A stretch of DNA of 49,269 bases from an archaeon BMS3Abin17 (lineage in GTDB: Archaea > Nanobdellota > Nanobdellia > Pacearchaeales > GW2011-AR1): positions 1-49,269 of the forward strand of contig BDTJ01000033.1 in the NCBI GenBank assembly GCA_002897655.1, given 5' to 3'. Under the pieces are notes generated by a model. The model did no database searches. It had not been told where the DNA came from and worked only from the letters and a program-made list of their open reading frames with translations. Positions 9,613 through 18,898 of this stretch are shown piece after piece. The stretch's first letter is position 1, and each line of letters starts with the position of its first letter. The position numbers and the translations under genes were made by a program.

Positions 9613-9990
9613 TTATGCATTTCCTCCAATATTTTCTTGAAGAATTTTAGCTCTCTGATCTACAAAGTGAATTGAGATATTCCTTATTTTTCTTAATCTA
9701 TCAGAGATTAATACTCTTTTATACTTATTATCTTCAGATTCTCTATATTGTAAAAATCCTTGGTTATAGAATCTATCAAGAATTTCTAACTCCTTATTAA
9801 GTATTCTAGTCATAATTTTTGGTTTTTCTACGATTTCATATTGGGTACATAAACATCTATTAAATATCTTTCTCAATTTTCTACTAGATATTATACTTCT
9901 TTTCTCTGGGTCACTTTCTCTTTTTCGTAGATTAAAATTACTTTTATAGCTTTCAGATAATTCTTTAAATCTATCTATTAAATAACTCAT
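9613..9990 (-). CDS. uncharacterised protein inside the ribosomal stalk operon
   Basis: 125 aa, 4-nt overlap with the L10 stop, 5-nt gap to P1. Confidence 0.75.
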   Translation of the reverse strand: MSYLIDRFKELSESYKSNFNLRKRESDPEKRSIISSRKLRKIFNRCLCTQYEIVEKPKIMTRILNKELEILDRFYNQGFLQYRESEDNKYKRVLISDRLRKIRNISIHFVDQRAKILQENIGGNA

Positions 9991-10913
9991 TTTTCTTTCT
10001 CCTTAACTTCTTCTTGTTTAGATTCTTCTATTTTAGTTTCCTGAGCATTATCTTCACTTTTTTCTTCAGCAGGCTTTTCTTTTGTTTTCTCCTCTTTAAC
10101 TTCTTCTTTAGGCTTTTCTGTTTTATCTTCAACCTTTGTTTCAAATTTTTCCATTGCTTTTTCCTGTGTTGCTGCTTTTCTAATTAGGAATTTAATTGTG
10201 TCTTCGCAAATATACCCAATATCCACAGCAAATGGAAGGGCTTTTCCAAAAGAAATCTTTAATTCTTCAAGAGTTCCCTCTCTGTCTATCTTAATATCTA
10301 AATATAATTTATTTTCTTTAGTGTCAAATGCTGAAAGAGGGATAAATCCGATTGAAAAAGGTTTTATGTCTAGCTTACTCATTATATCTGCAGCAGCTGA
10401 AGAAATTTTTTCACCTTCTCTAACAATAACTTTTGGCTCTTTAATATTAATCTTACCCTTATCTATTTGGATTTGTATTCCAACTGCTCCAAGCTCGCTT
10501 ATTGCAGGACCTGGAACAAGGTCAGTTGGTCCTGCATCAACCTGTATGTCTTCAGGAGCTTCTTGTCCTGCTTTTGCTTTAGAAGGGCTTTTATTTCTAA
10601 CCAACTCTCCAGCCAAATCAAATGCATCTAAATCTGAGAATAATATTGCAACACTGTTTTGAATTTGCTCTTTAATTTTTTTAACAGCCTCATTTCCAGA
10701 TTCATCTATAGCTCTAAATATTAAATTTTTCTTTGGAACCTTGACTATTGCCTTGCCTCTTAGTTTTTTCCCTATCTCCTGAAACTGTGAAGCAGGGAGA
10801 TCTTTTATAGATGCAATTAAGATTGTCTTTTTGTTCTTTATTAAATCAAATATTTCTTTGACTGTATCTGTCTTTTTCTTTGGAATGTTTTTTACAGCTT
10901 TTTTTGTAGTCAT
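9987..10913 (-). CDS. rplP0: 50S ribosomal protein L10 (P0)
   Basis: KIKEQIQNSVAILFSDLDAFDLAGELVRNKSPSKAKAGQEAPEDIQVDAGPTDLVPGPAISELGAVGIQIQIDKGKI. Confidence 0.97.
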   Translation of the reverse strand: MTTKKAVKNIPKKKTDTVKEIFDLIKNKKTILIASIKDLPASQFQEIGKKLRGKAIVKVPKKNLIFRAIDESGNEAVKKIKEQIQNSVAILFSDLDAFDLAGELVRNKSPSKAKAGQEAPEDIQVDAGPTDLVPGPAISELGAVGIQIQIDKGKINIKEPKVIVREGEKISSAAADIMSKLDIKPFSIGFIPLSAFDTKENKLYLDIKIDREGTLEELKISFGKALPFAVDIGYICEDTIKFLIRKAATQEKAMEKFETKVEDKTEKPKEEVKEEKTKEKPAEEKSEDNAQETKIEESKQEEVKEKEK

Positions 10914-11539
10914 CTTATTCTTATCCTTTGTGGTTTAGTCATTGTGAATTTTATTTCAATGTTTTTTACGTTATCTATTTGTTTTGTAAGTGTTTTCAGG
11001 ATGGCATTATAAATTGTCATAATATTCTCTATTAGGTCTTCATCTTTCATGCTGTATTTTCCAACAGCAAGTTTTATGCTTGCCTCTTTTGTCTTTATTT
11101 TGATACTATTATTTATTTTTTCTTTTAATTCATTTATTGTCTTGTCATTAACATTCATTAAAATCCCTAATTGCGGGGAGGGCATTTTTCCAGTAGGACC
11201 CAAAATTCTCCCGAAAGTAGTAGCAACTTTTGGCATTAGGCTAGCCTCAGCAATAAAAAAATCATATTTCTTGACAATTTTCTTTAATTCTTTTTTATCC
11301 GAATATCTCTTAAACTCTTCTTTTGTTATTGTATCTATATTTTTGTTTTTTGTCTCTAAGAACGCACATATCTTTTTTTCTTTAATCTTATATGGAACCT
11401 GAATAAATAGATTTACCTGGTTTCTTTTTATATCAAATTTTTGCAGATTTATAATTAAGTCTAAGGTCTGATTAAACTTTCTTCCTTCCTTCCTTCTTAA
11501 TTCAGCTAATGCTTTTTTCAAATCTTCTTTAAGGTCCAT
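10910..11539 (-). CDS. rpl1: 50S ribosomal protein L1
   Basis: TTFGRILGPTGKMPSPQLGILMN, overlaps L10 start by 4 nt. Confidence 0.96.
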   Translation of the reverse strand: MDLKEDLKKALAELRRKEGRKFNQTLDLIINLQKFDIKRNQVNLFIQVPYKIKEKKICAFLETKNKNIDTITKEEFKRYSDKKELKKIVKKYDFFIAEASLMPKVATTFGRILGPTGKMPSPQLGILMNVNDKTINELKEKINNSIKIKTKEASIKLAVGKYSMKDEDLIENIMTIYNAILKTLTKQIDNVKNIEIKFTMTKPQRIRIR

Positions 11540-11801
11540 TTTTATGTTCTTCTCTTAAAAATGAAGTCTCAGAAATTAAAAATTTCTGCAGGTCCATCTC
11601 AGTTATTAACCTCCCATATTATGCGCCAACACCATAGAATATATGTGTTAACGATATGGTCCAATCGGTTAAGATTTTGAGATATTTTGGGTTTATAAAT
11701 TTAATCTTTTAATAAATCACGATAATACTTATAAATTCAATAGGTTTAAGTTAGACATGAGAATAAATGAAGGACGATTAGAAAAGAATTATAGATAAAA
11801 A

Positions 11802-12029
11802 ATGTCAGAGAGAGATAAGAAATCCATAGACAATTTGGAAGAAACAATTAGCAAATTCAAGAAAGAATTCAAGAAAGAATTCAAGAGAGGATTAGTGGAG
11901 CTTACTGCCTATAGTTCTATAGCTTTTTTATTTCTTTATCAATTATACCAATCAGATAAAGAGTTTATTAATCATTCTCTTAATGAATTAAATAACTACG
12001 GGAAGTCTCTTATTAATTATCTTTTTTAA
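11802..12029 (+). CDS. small predicted membrane protein
   Basis: ORF with one hydrophobic helix, 2 nt upstream of the next ORF. Confidence 0.55.
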   Translation: MSERDKKSIDNLEETISKFKKEFKKEFKRGLVELTAYSSIAFLFLYQLYQSDKEFINHSLNELNNYGKSLINYLF

Positions 12030-12031
12030 AA

Positions 12032-12382
12032 ATGGAATTAGTGGCATTATTATCAACTGGAAAAGGAACATGGGCGCAGGTAGCAGGTTTGATTAACCAT
12101 GGAGAATGGGACAAAGTTATTCTAATTGGAAGTGATTTTGCAAAGCAGTTCACATCTGAAAAGCAATTTGAGTTTGTTGAAGTGGATTTGGATAAAAAAT
12201 TAAAAGATTTAAGAGATGATATCTCAAATAAACTTAAGGGGAAAATTAAAGGAACAGAGGTTGCATTAAGCATTGCTTCAGGCGATGGCAAAGAACACAT
12301 GGCTTTAATATCTGCTTTGATTAATCTGCCTGTAGGGATAAGATTCGCAGCCTTGACCAAGGAAGGGGTTATTGATTTGTGA
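12032..12382 (+). CDS. compact Rossmann/CARF-like protein
   Basis: LLSTGKGTWAQVAGLI ... KVILIGSDFAKQF ... GTEVALSIASGDGKEHMALISALINLPVGIRFAAL. Confidence 0.6.
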   Translation: MELVALLSTGKGTWAQVAGLINHGEWDKVILIGSDFAKQFTSEKQFEFVEVDLDKKLKDLRDDISNKLKGKIKGTEVALSIASGDGKEHMALISALINLPVGIRFAALTKEGVIDL

Positions 12383-12389
12383 AATAAAA

Positions 12390-12599
12390 ATGAAATCAGA
12401 AGATATTATATTAAATGAATGTAGAAAAAGATGTCATGATCATGGAGTATATCTAACTCTATACTATCTACAAGAATTAACGAAAGGTGGCTATTATCTG
12501 GGAAATCCAGAAGCGACTAAGGATAAGAATAAAACAATTGATAAAATCATTAGAAAACATTGCGAAAGATGTGATGTAGCCACCTCTGTTTTGACTTAA
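12390..12599 (+). CDS. small Cys-containing hypothetical protein
   Basis: ECRKRCHDH and HCERC motifs; start at MKSEDIIL. Confidence 0.5.
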   Translation: MKSEDIILNECRKRCHDHGVYLTLYYLQELTKGGYYLGNPEATKDKNKTIDKIIRKHCERCDVATSVLT

Positions 12600-13597
12600 A
12601 ACTCTTTTTTCTTAATCTTCAAATCCTTTTTACTCTTCCCAAGAACAACCACCCTTGAAAAATAATGCTCGTCAAGAAGTTTATAATCTTGCTTGAGCTT
12701 TTTTAATTCTTTTATAATCTTTTTGGAAAAAGCTACAATATCCTCGTGATAAGGCATTTTATCATAGCCTAATCTCTCCCTTGCAAAACCAACAGACATA
12801 AATCCTTTTATCTCTACAAACAATGGTTTGGCTTTTTTGATTAACTTTGCATAATTTTCAGGTTCAATCATATTCAGATTTTTAACAAGATTTATCCTAG
12901 CAACTGTTCTTGTTTTGTTTTTTAGTTTAGACATTATCTCCAAGGTCTTGTTTAATCTCTCCCATGCATCTTTTTTCGAGCTTCTATGAAATTTTTGATA
13001 AAGTTTTTTATTAGGTGTATTGATAGAAACATAAAGCTGGGTGGGCAATTGGTTTTTATCTACTAATTCTTTTATCTTTTCTGGATAAAGTCCGTTTGTA
13101 ACGAGAAAACTTGTCTTCCCCCTTTTTCTTAGTTCTGAGATTAATTCACCAATTTTCCTATAAATAGTTGGTTCACCTGATAATGAAATTGCAAACTGCA
13201 TTGGTTCTTGTGCTTCAATATATTTATCTTGATTGGCTTTGCTTAACTGCTTTTTTTTACTGTGTTTATCAACCTTGAATCCTTGCAATAATTTTCTTTG
13301 AGCCTTAATACAGCCATCTATTATTTCCTTAGGAGAGTCTGTATCCCTCTCTAATTTATCCCCCAATGTTAATTCAATTGCTCTCCAACAATGCAGACAC
13401 TTGTTAGGGCACCACATCACAGAAGGAGTCATTTGGCAGCAAAGGTGGGATTTTATCCCATAGAATTTTTCTTTATAACAAATCCCCTCGTCTATAAGGG
13501 ATTTCTTAGTCCATCTGCAAGTTTGCACAGCAGAATGTTTTCCAACAATCTCATAATGTTGTCTCTTTAGAACTTTCTTTACCTTTTCTGGAATCAT
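12596..13597 (-). CDS. taw1: tRNA 4-demethylwyosine synthase (TYW1/Taw1, radical SAM)
   Basis: SHLCCQMTPSVMWCPNKCLHCWRAIE; QFAISLSGEPTIYRKIGELI. Confidence 0.93.
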   Translation of the reverse strand: MIPEKVKKVLKRQHYEIVGKHSAVQTCRWTKKSLIDEGICYKEKFYGIKSHLCCQMTPSVMWCPNKCLHCWRAIELTLGDKLERDTDSPKEIIDGCIKAQRKLLQGFKVDKHSKKKQLSKANQDKYIEAQEPMQFAISLSGEPTIYRKIGELISELRKRGKTSFLVTNGLYPEKIKELVDKNQLPTQLYVSINTPNKKLYQKFHRSSKKDAWERLNKTLEIMSKLKNKTRTVARINLVKNLNMIEPENYAKLIKKAKPLFVEIKGFMSVGFARERLGYDKMPYHEDIVAFSKKIIKELKKLKQDYKLLDEHYFSRVVVLGKSKKDLKIKKKEF

Positions 13598-13672
13598 AAA
13601 AATATAAAAATAGAACAAGTTTTAAACTTTACGAAATTAATAATAAAAAATAAATAAAAAAATTTAGTAGTA

Positions 13673-13750
13673 TTACTTCTTTTTCTTTTTTTTCTTTGTC
13701 TTCTTTGCAGCCTTTTTCTTTGTTTTCTTTTTAGCTTTTTTCTTTGCCAT
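13673..13750 (-). CDS. 25-aa lysine-rich microprotein MAKKKAKKKTKKKAAKKTKKKKKKK
   Basis: Complete ATG..TAA frame with upstream AAAGGGGTG SD-like site and TATA-like atatttaaac; not in supplied ORF track. Confidence 0.7.
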   Translation of the reverse strand: MAKKKAKKKTKKKAAKKTKKKKKKK

Positions 13751-13830
13751 GTTTGAACACCCCTTTTATGATTATATTATGCAAATTAAGTTTAAATATC
13801 TTTCCCAAAAACATTTTTTTACAGTTTTTT

Positions 13831-15249
13831 CTACCTGATAAAAGAAGTTGCCCAAAAAATCATGAGCAATAGCAGTAAGAATAAGAAGAAATATGTAACA
13901 ATTGAAAAATATCTTTTAGCCTTTTTTTCACTTTTAGTTATAGCTAAGACAGTCAGATAAAAAAATCTTCCCCCGTCGAAGATTCCAACTGGAAGCATGT
14001 TCATCAAGGCCACTCCAACACAGATTAAGACCAACCACCATAATAAATAATAGATAAACCACCCAAAATCCCCCATCCTTGATTCATAATAGATGTATTG
14101 TTTCTTGAAAGATGATAAAGTGTTGTAGATTTTTCCAAGAACACCACTTCTTTTATCATTTTCAAAACCAATTCCAATTAAACCAATGCTTTTATTTTCT
14201 GGATTCTCCCCAAGAGTAATATCTTGGTTATGAATATCTTCTCCATCAAAAATTCCAAGAACTATCTTTTCTCCAGGAGAATATTTTAATAATTCTTGCT
14301 GTAATTTTTCTATTCCATCTATTTTTATTCCATTAATTTCTGTTATGGCCGAATTTAATTCTAATTTTTCATTTATTGCAGGAGCATCATTATATAATGC
14401 AATACGGGTCAGGTCGTTTGAGATTCCTTTTACCCCTAGATATTTCCCCTCATCAGCTTTTATTTCCAATGAGGTTTGATTACCAATAACCTCTAACACC
14501 TTCTCATAAGAAGGATTGCTCAAGGAAATATTGTTAATCATTGTTATACTTGCCACATCTATTATAGAATAAGAATAATCCCCGAAAATAACTCCTGCAG
14601 GAGTAAACGAGAGTGAAAAAAATACCCATAATATTCCAAAGAAAAGAACAGCAGTTATGACATTTGCAAAAGTTCCTGCAGAAAGCATTGCCATCTGAGA
14701 AAATTTATCTTTTTTAACTAAATTTTTTTCATCAGGTTCCACAAATGCAGCTAAAAATACTGGAAGAAAAAATGGAAAAAATCCAAAGCCAGTGCTTTTT
14801 ATCTTAATCTTTTTGTATGCTGCAAAGATTCCATGAGCAAACTCATGAGTTATAGCTACAACTGCAAGAATAACTATCCAGTATGTAAAATAAAAAGGAG
14901 GCAGATAAGGAACCAGTTTATCAATATAGGGTATTAAAGGCATTATTGGAGGAATCTTAATCATACTAACAATATCTGGACGGAAAAAATAGATTTTTGA
15001 CAGAACATAAAAGAAATAAAGAATAGATGCCATTAAGATATACCCTACACCAATTGAGATATAACTAAGAATATTTAGGCTTTTCTTGTATTTATTTCCA
15101 ACATACTCAATTAATTTTATGCCCCATTGGGTTCTGTATAATAATAAGAGTCCTTCTCTCTTAAGATTCTTTCTTCTTATATAGAGGAATACAGAAAGAA
15201 ATATCACAAACACTGCTAAGAACGTCAAATCATAAACAATAAAACTCAT
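13831..15249 (-). CDS. site-2-protease-family (M50) metalloprotease with PDZ-like region
   Basis: HEFAH zinc motif and NMLPVGIFDGGRFF motif, multi-TM. Confidence 0.9.
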   Translation of the reverse strand: MSFIVYDLTFLAVFVIFLSVFLYIRRKNLKREGLLLLYRTQWGIKLIEYVGNKYKKSLNILSYISIGVGYILMASILYFFYVLSKIYFFRPDIVSMIKIPPIMPLIPYIDKLVPYLPPFYFTYWIVILAVVAITHEFAHGIFAAYKKIKIKSTGFGFFPFFLPVFLAAFVEPDEKNLVKKDKFSQMAMLSAGTFANVITAVLFFGILWVFFSLSFTPAGVIFGDYSYSIIDVASITMINNISLSNPSYEKVLEVIGNQTSLEIKADEGKYLGVKGISNDLTRIALYNDAPAINEKLELNSAITEINGIKIDGIEKLQQELLKYSPGEKIVLGIFDGEDIHNQDITLGENPENKSIGLIGIGFENDKRSGVLGKIYNTLSSFKKQYIYYESRMGDFGWFIYYLLWWLVLICVGVALMNMLPVGIFDGGRFFYLTVLAITKSEKKAKRYFSIVTYFFLFLLLLLMIFWATSFIR

Positions 15250-15321
15250 TTAATTTATCCTCTTTATTTTTTCTTTAATTTAAATTTGTTTCCAATTTAA
15301 AATTGGAATTACTGAAAAAGT

Positions 15322-15483
15322 TTACTTTTTCTTTAAAGGTCTAAATGTAGCTCTCCCACATTTTCTGCATTTAACTTTTCCCTTTAAGATTTTTTGAGGC
15401 TCTGCTCTAATTTTGCTTTGACATTTTTTACAAACAAAAACGTTCTTAAACATTCTGTTTTGTGCTTCTGGTATTTTTGCCAT
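15322..15483 (-). CDS. rpl40e: 50S ribosomal protein eL40
   Basis: MAKIPEAQNRMFKNVFVCKKCQSKIRAEPQKILKGKVKCRKCGRATFRPLKKK; missing from supplied ORF track. Confidence 0.92.
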   Translation of the reverse strand: MAKIPEAQNRMFKNVFVCKKCQSKIRAEPQKILKGKVKCRKCGRATFRPLKKK

Positions 15484-15485
15484 TT

Positions 15486-15713
15486 TTATATCTTAATAAT
15501 CTTTAGTTTATAATTATTTGAACGAGGTTGTTGGAGATAGCCATTATTTAGGGCTATAATTGCTGATGCTTTTGCAGTACCTTGATATGCTGCTTTAAGT
15601 AAAGATTCAGCTCTCCCACTATATTTTACTTCTTTAGTTTTTATAATTATTTCAGGTTTATCTTTACCTAAAATATTTCTCATGTTATTAACAATTCTAT
15701 CTATAAATTTCAT
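15486..15713 (-). CDS. hypothetical protein between aIF5A and eL40
   Basis: 75 aa, 2-nt spacing on either side in the operon. Confidence 0.65.
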   Translation of the reverse strand: MKFIDRIVNNMRNILGKDKPEIIIKTKEVKYSGRAESLLKAAYQGTAKASAIIALNNGYLQQPRSNNYKLKIIKI

Positions 15714-15715
15714 CG

Positions 15716-16102
15716 TTATAATTTCCTTTTGATTATTTTTTCTCCTTCAACATCCCAATATTCTACATTAGAGTTTTCCTCTAATTCTGATTTTATTTCT
15801 TCTGGGCATGCGACTTCAAGTGTCTCAAAACTCTCTAAATCCATTAAACTAATCTTTTCTCCTATAGTAAGTACTTGGCCCTTTCTCTTGTTTACTATTG
15901 GAACTTCAAGTCTTTCATGACCTGGAGCCACGAATATTTTTTTCTGTCCATTGATTATTCCTGTTGCTTCTATTCTAACTTTAGAGGACCCATGTTTTCC
16001 AGTCTTGCTAATATCAATTTTCTTAACTGTACATGAGATTCCGTCAACAATAATATTTGTACCTATTTTTACCTCTGTCGCATTAATTATCTTTAAAACC
16101 AT
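15716..16102 (-). CDS. eif5a: translation initiation factor aIF5A
   Basis: KTGKHGSSKVRIEATGI hypusination loop. Confidence 0.96.
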   Translation of the reverse strand: MVLKIINATEVKIGTNIIVDGISCTVKKIDISKTGKHGSSKVRIEATGIINGQKKIFVAPGHERLEVPIVNKRKGQVLTIGEKISLMDLESFETLEVACPEEIKSELEENSNVEYWDVEGEKIIKRKL

Positions 16103-16152
16103 AATCTATTCAAAAAAAATAGATTTATAAACGTTTTTACTCAAGAAATTAA

Positions 16153-16875
16153 ATGGAATTAAAGAAAAAAGACTTTATACAGGTTGAATTTACAGGAAAG
16201 CTCAAAGATGGAAGTGTTTTTGATTCAAACATAAAAAAGGACCTTGAAAAAGCAGATTTAGACATAAAAGCAAAACCCTTTACTTTTTGCCTTGGAGAAG
16301 GAATGTTTATCAAAGGAGTAGATGATTTCTTGGTTGGAAAAGATGTTGGAAGTTATAAAATTGAATTAAATCCTGAAGATGCATTTGGAAAAAGAGATTC
16401 TAAACTTGTTCAGATGATGCCTATGAAGGTTTTTATTGAGCAAAAGATAAATCCTGTTCAAGGAGCAGTCTTTAATTTTGATGGAAGGATTGCAAAAGTT
16501 CTTACAGTCTCTGGAGGAAGGATAATGGTTGATTTTAATAATCCAATGGCAGGTAAAGAAGTAGTCTATAATTTAAAAGTTCTGAAAAAGATTGAAGATA
16601 TTAATGAAAAAATAAAAGCATTAAATGAGTTTTTGTTTAAAAAAGACTTCAAGTTTGAAGTTAAAGATAAAAAGATAACGCTTCATGTTGAAAAGCCAAT
16701 GCTTCAATTTGTTGAACTGTTTAAAGATAAATTTAAAGATATTTTTGGGTTAGAACTAGGGGTTAAGGAAATTGAAGAAAAATCTGACAAAAAGGAAGCC
16801 GAGAAAAAAACTGAAGAAAAAGAAGAGAAATCTGAAGGGAAAGTTGAAGAAAAGAAAGATAAGTCCTCAGATTAA
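16153..16875 (+). CDS. FKBP-type peptidyl-prolyl isomerase (SlyD-like) with K/E-rich tail
   Basis: DFIQVEFTGKLKDGSVFDSN ... FCLGEGMFIKGVDDFLVGKDVG. Confidence 0.92.
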   Translation: MELKKKDFIQVEFTGKLKDGSVFDSNIKKDLEKADLDIKAKPFTFCLGEGMFIKGVDDFLVGKDVGSYKIELNPEDAFGKRDSKLVQMMPMKVFIEQKINPVQGAVFNFDGRIAKVLTVSGGRIMVDFNNPMAGKEVVYNLKVLKKIEDINEKIKALNEFLFKKDFKFEVKDKKITLHVEKPMLQFVELFKDKFKDIFGLELGVKEIEEKSDKKEAEKKTEEKEEKSEGKVEEKKDKSSD

Positions 16876-16888
16876 TTTATTATTTACT

Positions 16889-17677
16889 TTATTCTAGTTC
16901 TACGAAGAAATAATAAGGGGTAACTGAAGTGTCTGTCCCTCTTCCATCCTCTAGTACAAGCATCTCAAAATCATAATCTTTATTATCAAACCCTAACATA
17001 TTCCCTGGCTCTATAAGAGATGTAAAAATAACACTGGATGTTGCTGGTTCGTAAAGCAATACTTCTTCAAATTCGTCATTTACTCCTGCTCCTGTATCGC
17101 CATAAATTCTTGTGCTTCTGCACTCTCCTTCACTAAATTCCTGATTTGCAGTATAAAACAAATCATGAGTTCCTGCCCCGCTTAGTGTGAAAGTTTCATC
17201 AACACCATCAACATCACCTGATGCTATGTTGAATTGGCTTTCAAGAGTTGTGAGATTAGTCCCGTACAAGCTAGTTGTTCCACCATTACCAGATTCACCA
17301 GTGTAAGAACCGTCTGCAGTGAAGTTAAAACATTGTATATTATCCCAGGTGATACTTCCATTAGTTGAAGCATAGATTTCTCCCTGAGGGTCTGCAAGAG
17401 ACCAGTTATACAAGACATTATCACCCGAATCAGCTAATTGTATTGTACCTGTTATATTACCAAAATAGCCCTGCCAGGTTTGGGTAACTGAATAACCAAA
17501 TATGTTTAATTCTGTAACATTTCCTGCCTGAGCATTCATTGTTCCGGCAGCATCAGCAGGGGCTGTTTCTGATCTTTCTTCAGTTACTGCTCCTCCTGTT
17601 GGCTGTATTGCCATAATAAGCGGAATACTAGCAAGTACTGCAACAGAAAAAAATAATAGTATTAATTTACACCTCAT
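16889..17677 (-). CDS. secreted protein consisting of a single WGxxG/YASTN surface module
   Basis: Signal peptide; WQGYFGNITG, GEIYASTNGSITW, YDFEMLV...YYFFVELE. Confidence 0.75.
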   Translation of the reverse strand: MRCKLILLFFSVAVLASIPLIMAIQPTGGAVTEERSETAPADAAGTMNAQAGNVTELNIFGYSVTQTWQGYFGNITGTIQLADSGDNVLYNWSLADPQGEIYASTNGSITWDNIQCFNFTADGSYTGESGNGGTTSLYGTNLTTLESQFNIASGDVDGVDETFTLSGAGTHDLFYTANQEFSEGECRSTRIYGDTGAGVNDEFEEVLLYEPATSSVIFTSLIEPGNMLGFDNKDYDFEMLVLEDGRGTDTSVTPYYFFVELE

Positions 17678-17692
17678 TTTCTTATTTGTTTT

Positions 17693-18571
17693 TTATTTTA
17701 AGCCTTCTAACATTGTTTTAAGTTGTGATACATCTTTAGATAATGAAGATTTTTTATTAATCTCTTGGAGTGCTTCAACATATCTTTGGACTTTTTTAAC
17801 TAATCTCTCTAATTCTTCTTTGTCTGCTAATTCTGTTACTTTATTCTTTAAAAAATCCACATCTTTTGTATTCTGGCTTAAATTAATTTTTAATTCTTGG
17901 AGATTGCCGCTAAATAAATCCACATCCTGAAATTTTTTTCTTAATTCTGAGTATATTGTTTCTACCTTGTCTGCATCTATATTTATATTTGCTTCCACTT
18001 TTTTAATTTCCACAAGTTCTTTTTTTACTTCTTCCCCCAATTTTATGATTTCTTCAATCCCCCTAAAAAACTCTATTTTTTTCCTGACTTCCTTTAATTC
18101 CTCCATTATTCGGTTCATAATTGCTTCATTTCCTTCCAGATTGGCTTTTAATGCTTCAAATTTAGCATCTTCTTTTTGTATCTCAATCATTAGCTTATCA
18201 GGATGCACACTCTCAACTAAATCAGCTGCCTTTACTGATTTTAACTCAATCTCCTGAATTGTCCTGTCTCTATCAAGTATCATTGCCCTCAACTCGCCAA
18301 TTTGCTCGCTTAGTCCTGTAATTCTCTCAGTTAAACCTTTTCTAACTTCACCAAAAGATTCCACTGCTATTTTCAGCCTGTCAATCTCTGTTGTGAGTTT
18401 TATAAAGTCCTTTGGATTTTTATTGGAAGCAGGTTCTTCTCTTTTATCTGCAATCTCTTTTGTTTTATTTCCATCTTCTTTAAGGGCATTTTTTATGATT
18501 TCTTCCTGATTAACTTCTGGCTCCTCCCCAGATTCCTCCGCTTTCTTAAATATTTTTAGTGGATTGAACAT
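17693..18571 (-). CDS. coiled-coil protein
   Basis: Long heptad-rich helices. Confidence 0.75.
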   Translation of the reverse strand: MFNPLKIFKKAEESGEEPEVNQEEIIKNALKEDGNKTKEIADKREEPASNKNPKDFIKLTTEIDRLKIAVESFGEVRKGLTERITGLSEQIGELRAMILDRDRTIQEIELKSVKAADLVESVHPDKLMIEIQKEDAKFEALKANLEGNEAIMNRIMEELKEVRKKIEFFRGIEEIIKLGEEVKKELVEIKKVEANINIDADKVETIYSELRKKFQDVDLFSGNLQELKINLSQNTKDVDFLKNKVTELADKEELERLVKKVQRYVEALQEINKKSSLSKDVSQLKTMLEGLK

Positions 18572-18893
18572 TTTTTATCTCCTTTTTTATGTCTTTTATC
18601 AAGTCATGCAGTTTATTGAATTCTTTAATATCAAAACTCACCTGAAAATGTTTAATTTTACTGGGCATTAATAATGATTTGTTCCTTGCAAAGAATACAT
18701 CCCCTGATTTTTTCTCCAAATCTTCTATTTCCTTTTCTAATTTGTGGCATTGTATATGTAATGAGGAAATCAAAGAATATTTAAGGGCATGCTCTAGTTC
18801 TTTTTCATCATTAATACTTTTTAATTTCTTATAGACCTCCTTTTTTGTAATTTTTTTAGCAATTTTTAGGAGATTTTTCAACTCCTTTCCCAT
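18546..18893 (-). CDS. small helical protein
   Basis: ORF overlapping next gene by 26 nt and following HerA-fusion gene by 5 nt. Confidence 0.65.
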   Translation of the reverse strand: MGKELKNLLKIAKKITKKEVYKKLKSINDEKELEHALKYSLISSLHIQCHKLEKEIEDLEKKSGDVFFARNKSLLMPSKIKHFQVSFDIKEFNKLHDLIKDIKKEIKNVQSTKNI

Positions 18894-18898
18894 CTTAA

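Noticed and set aside
10198-10662. 154-aa ORF antisense to L10
   Set aside because: Antisense shadow of a confidently identified ribosomal protein
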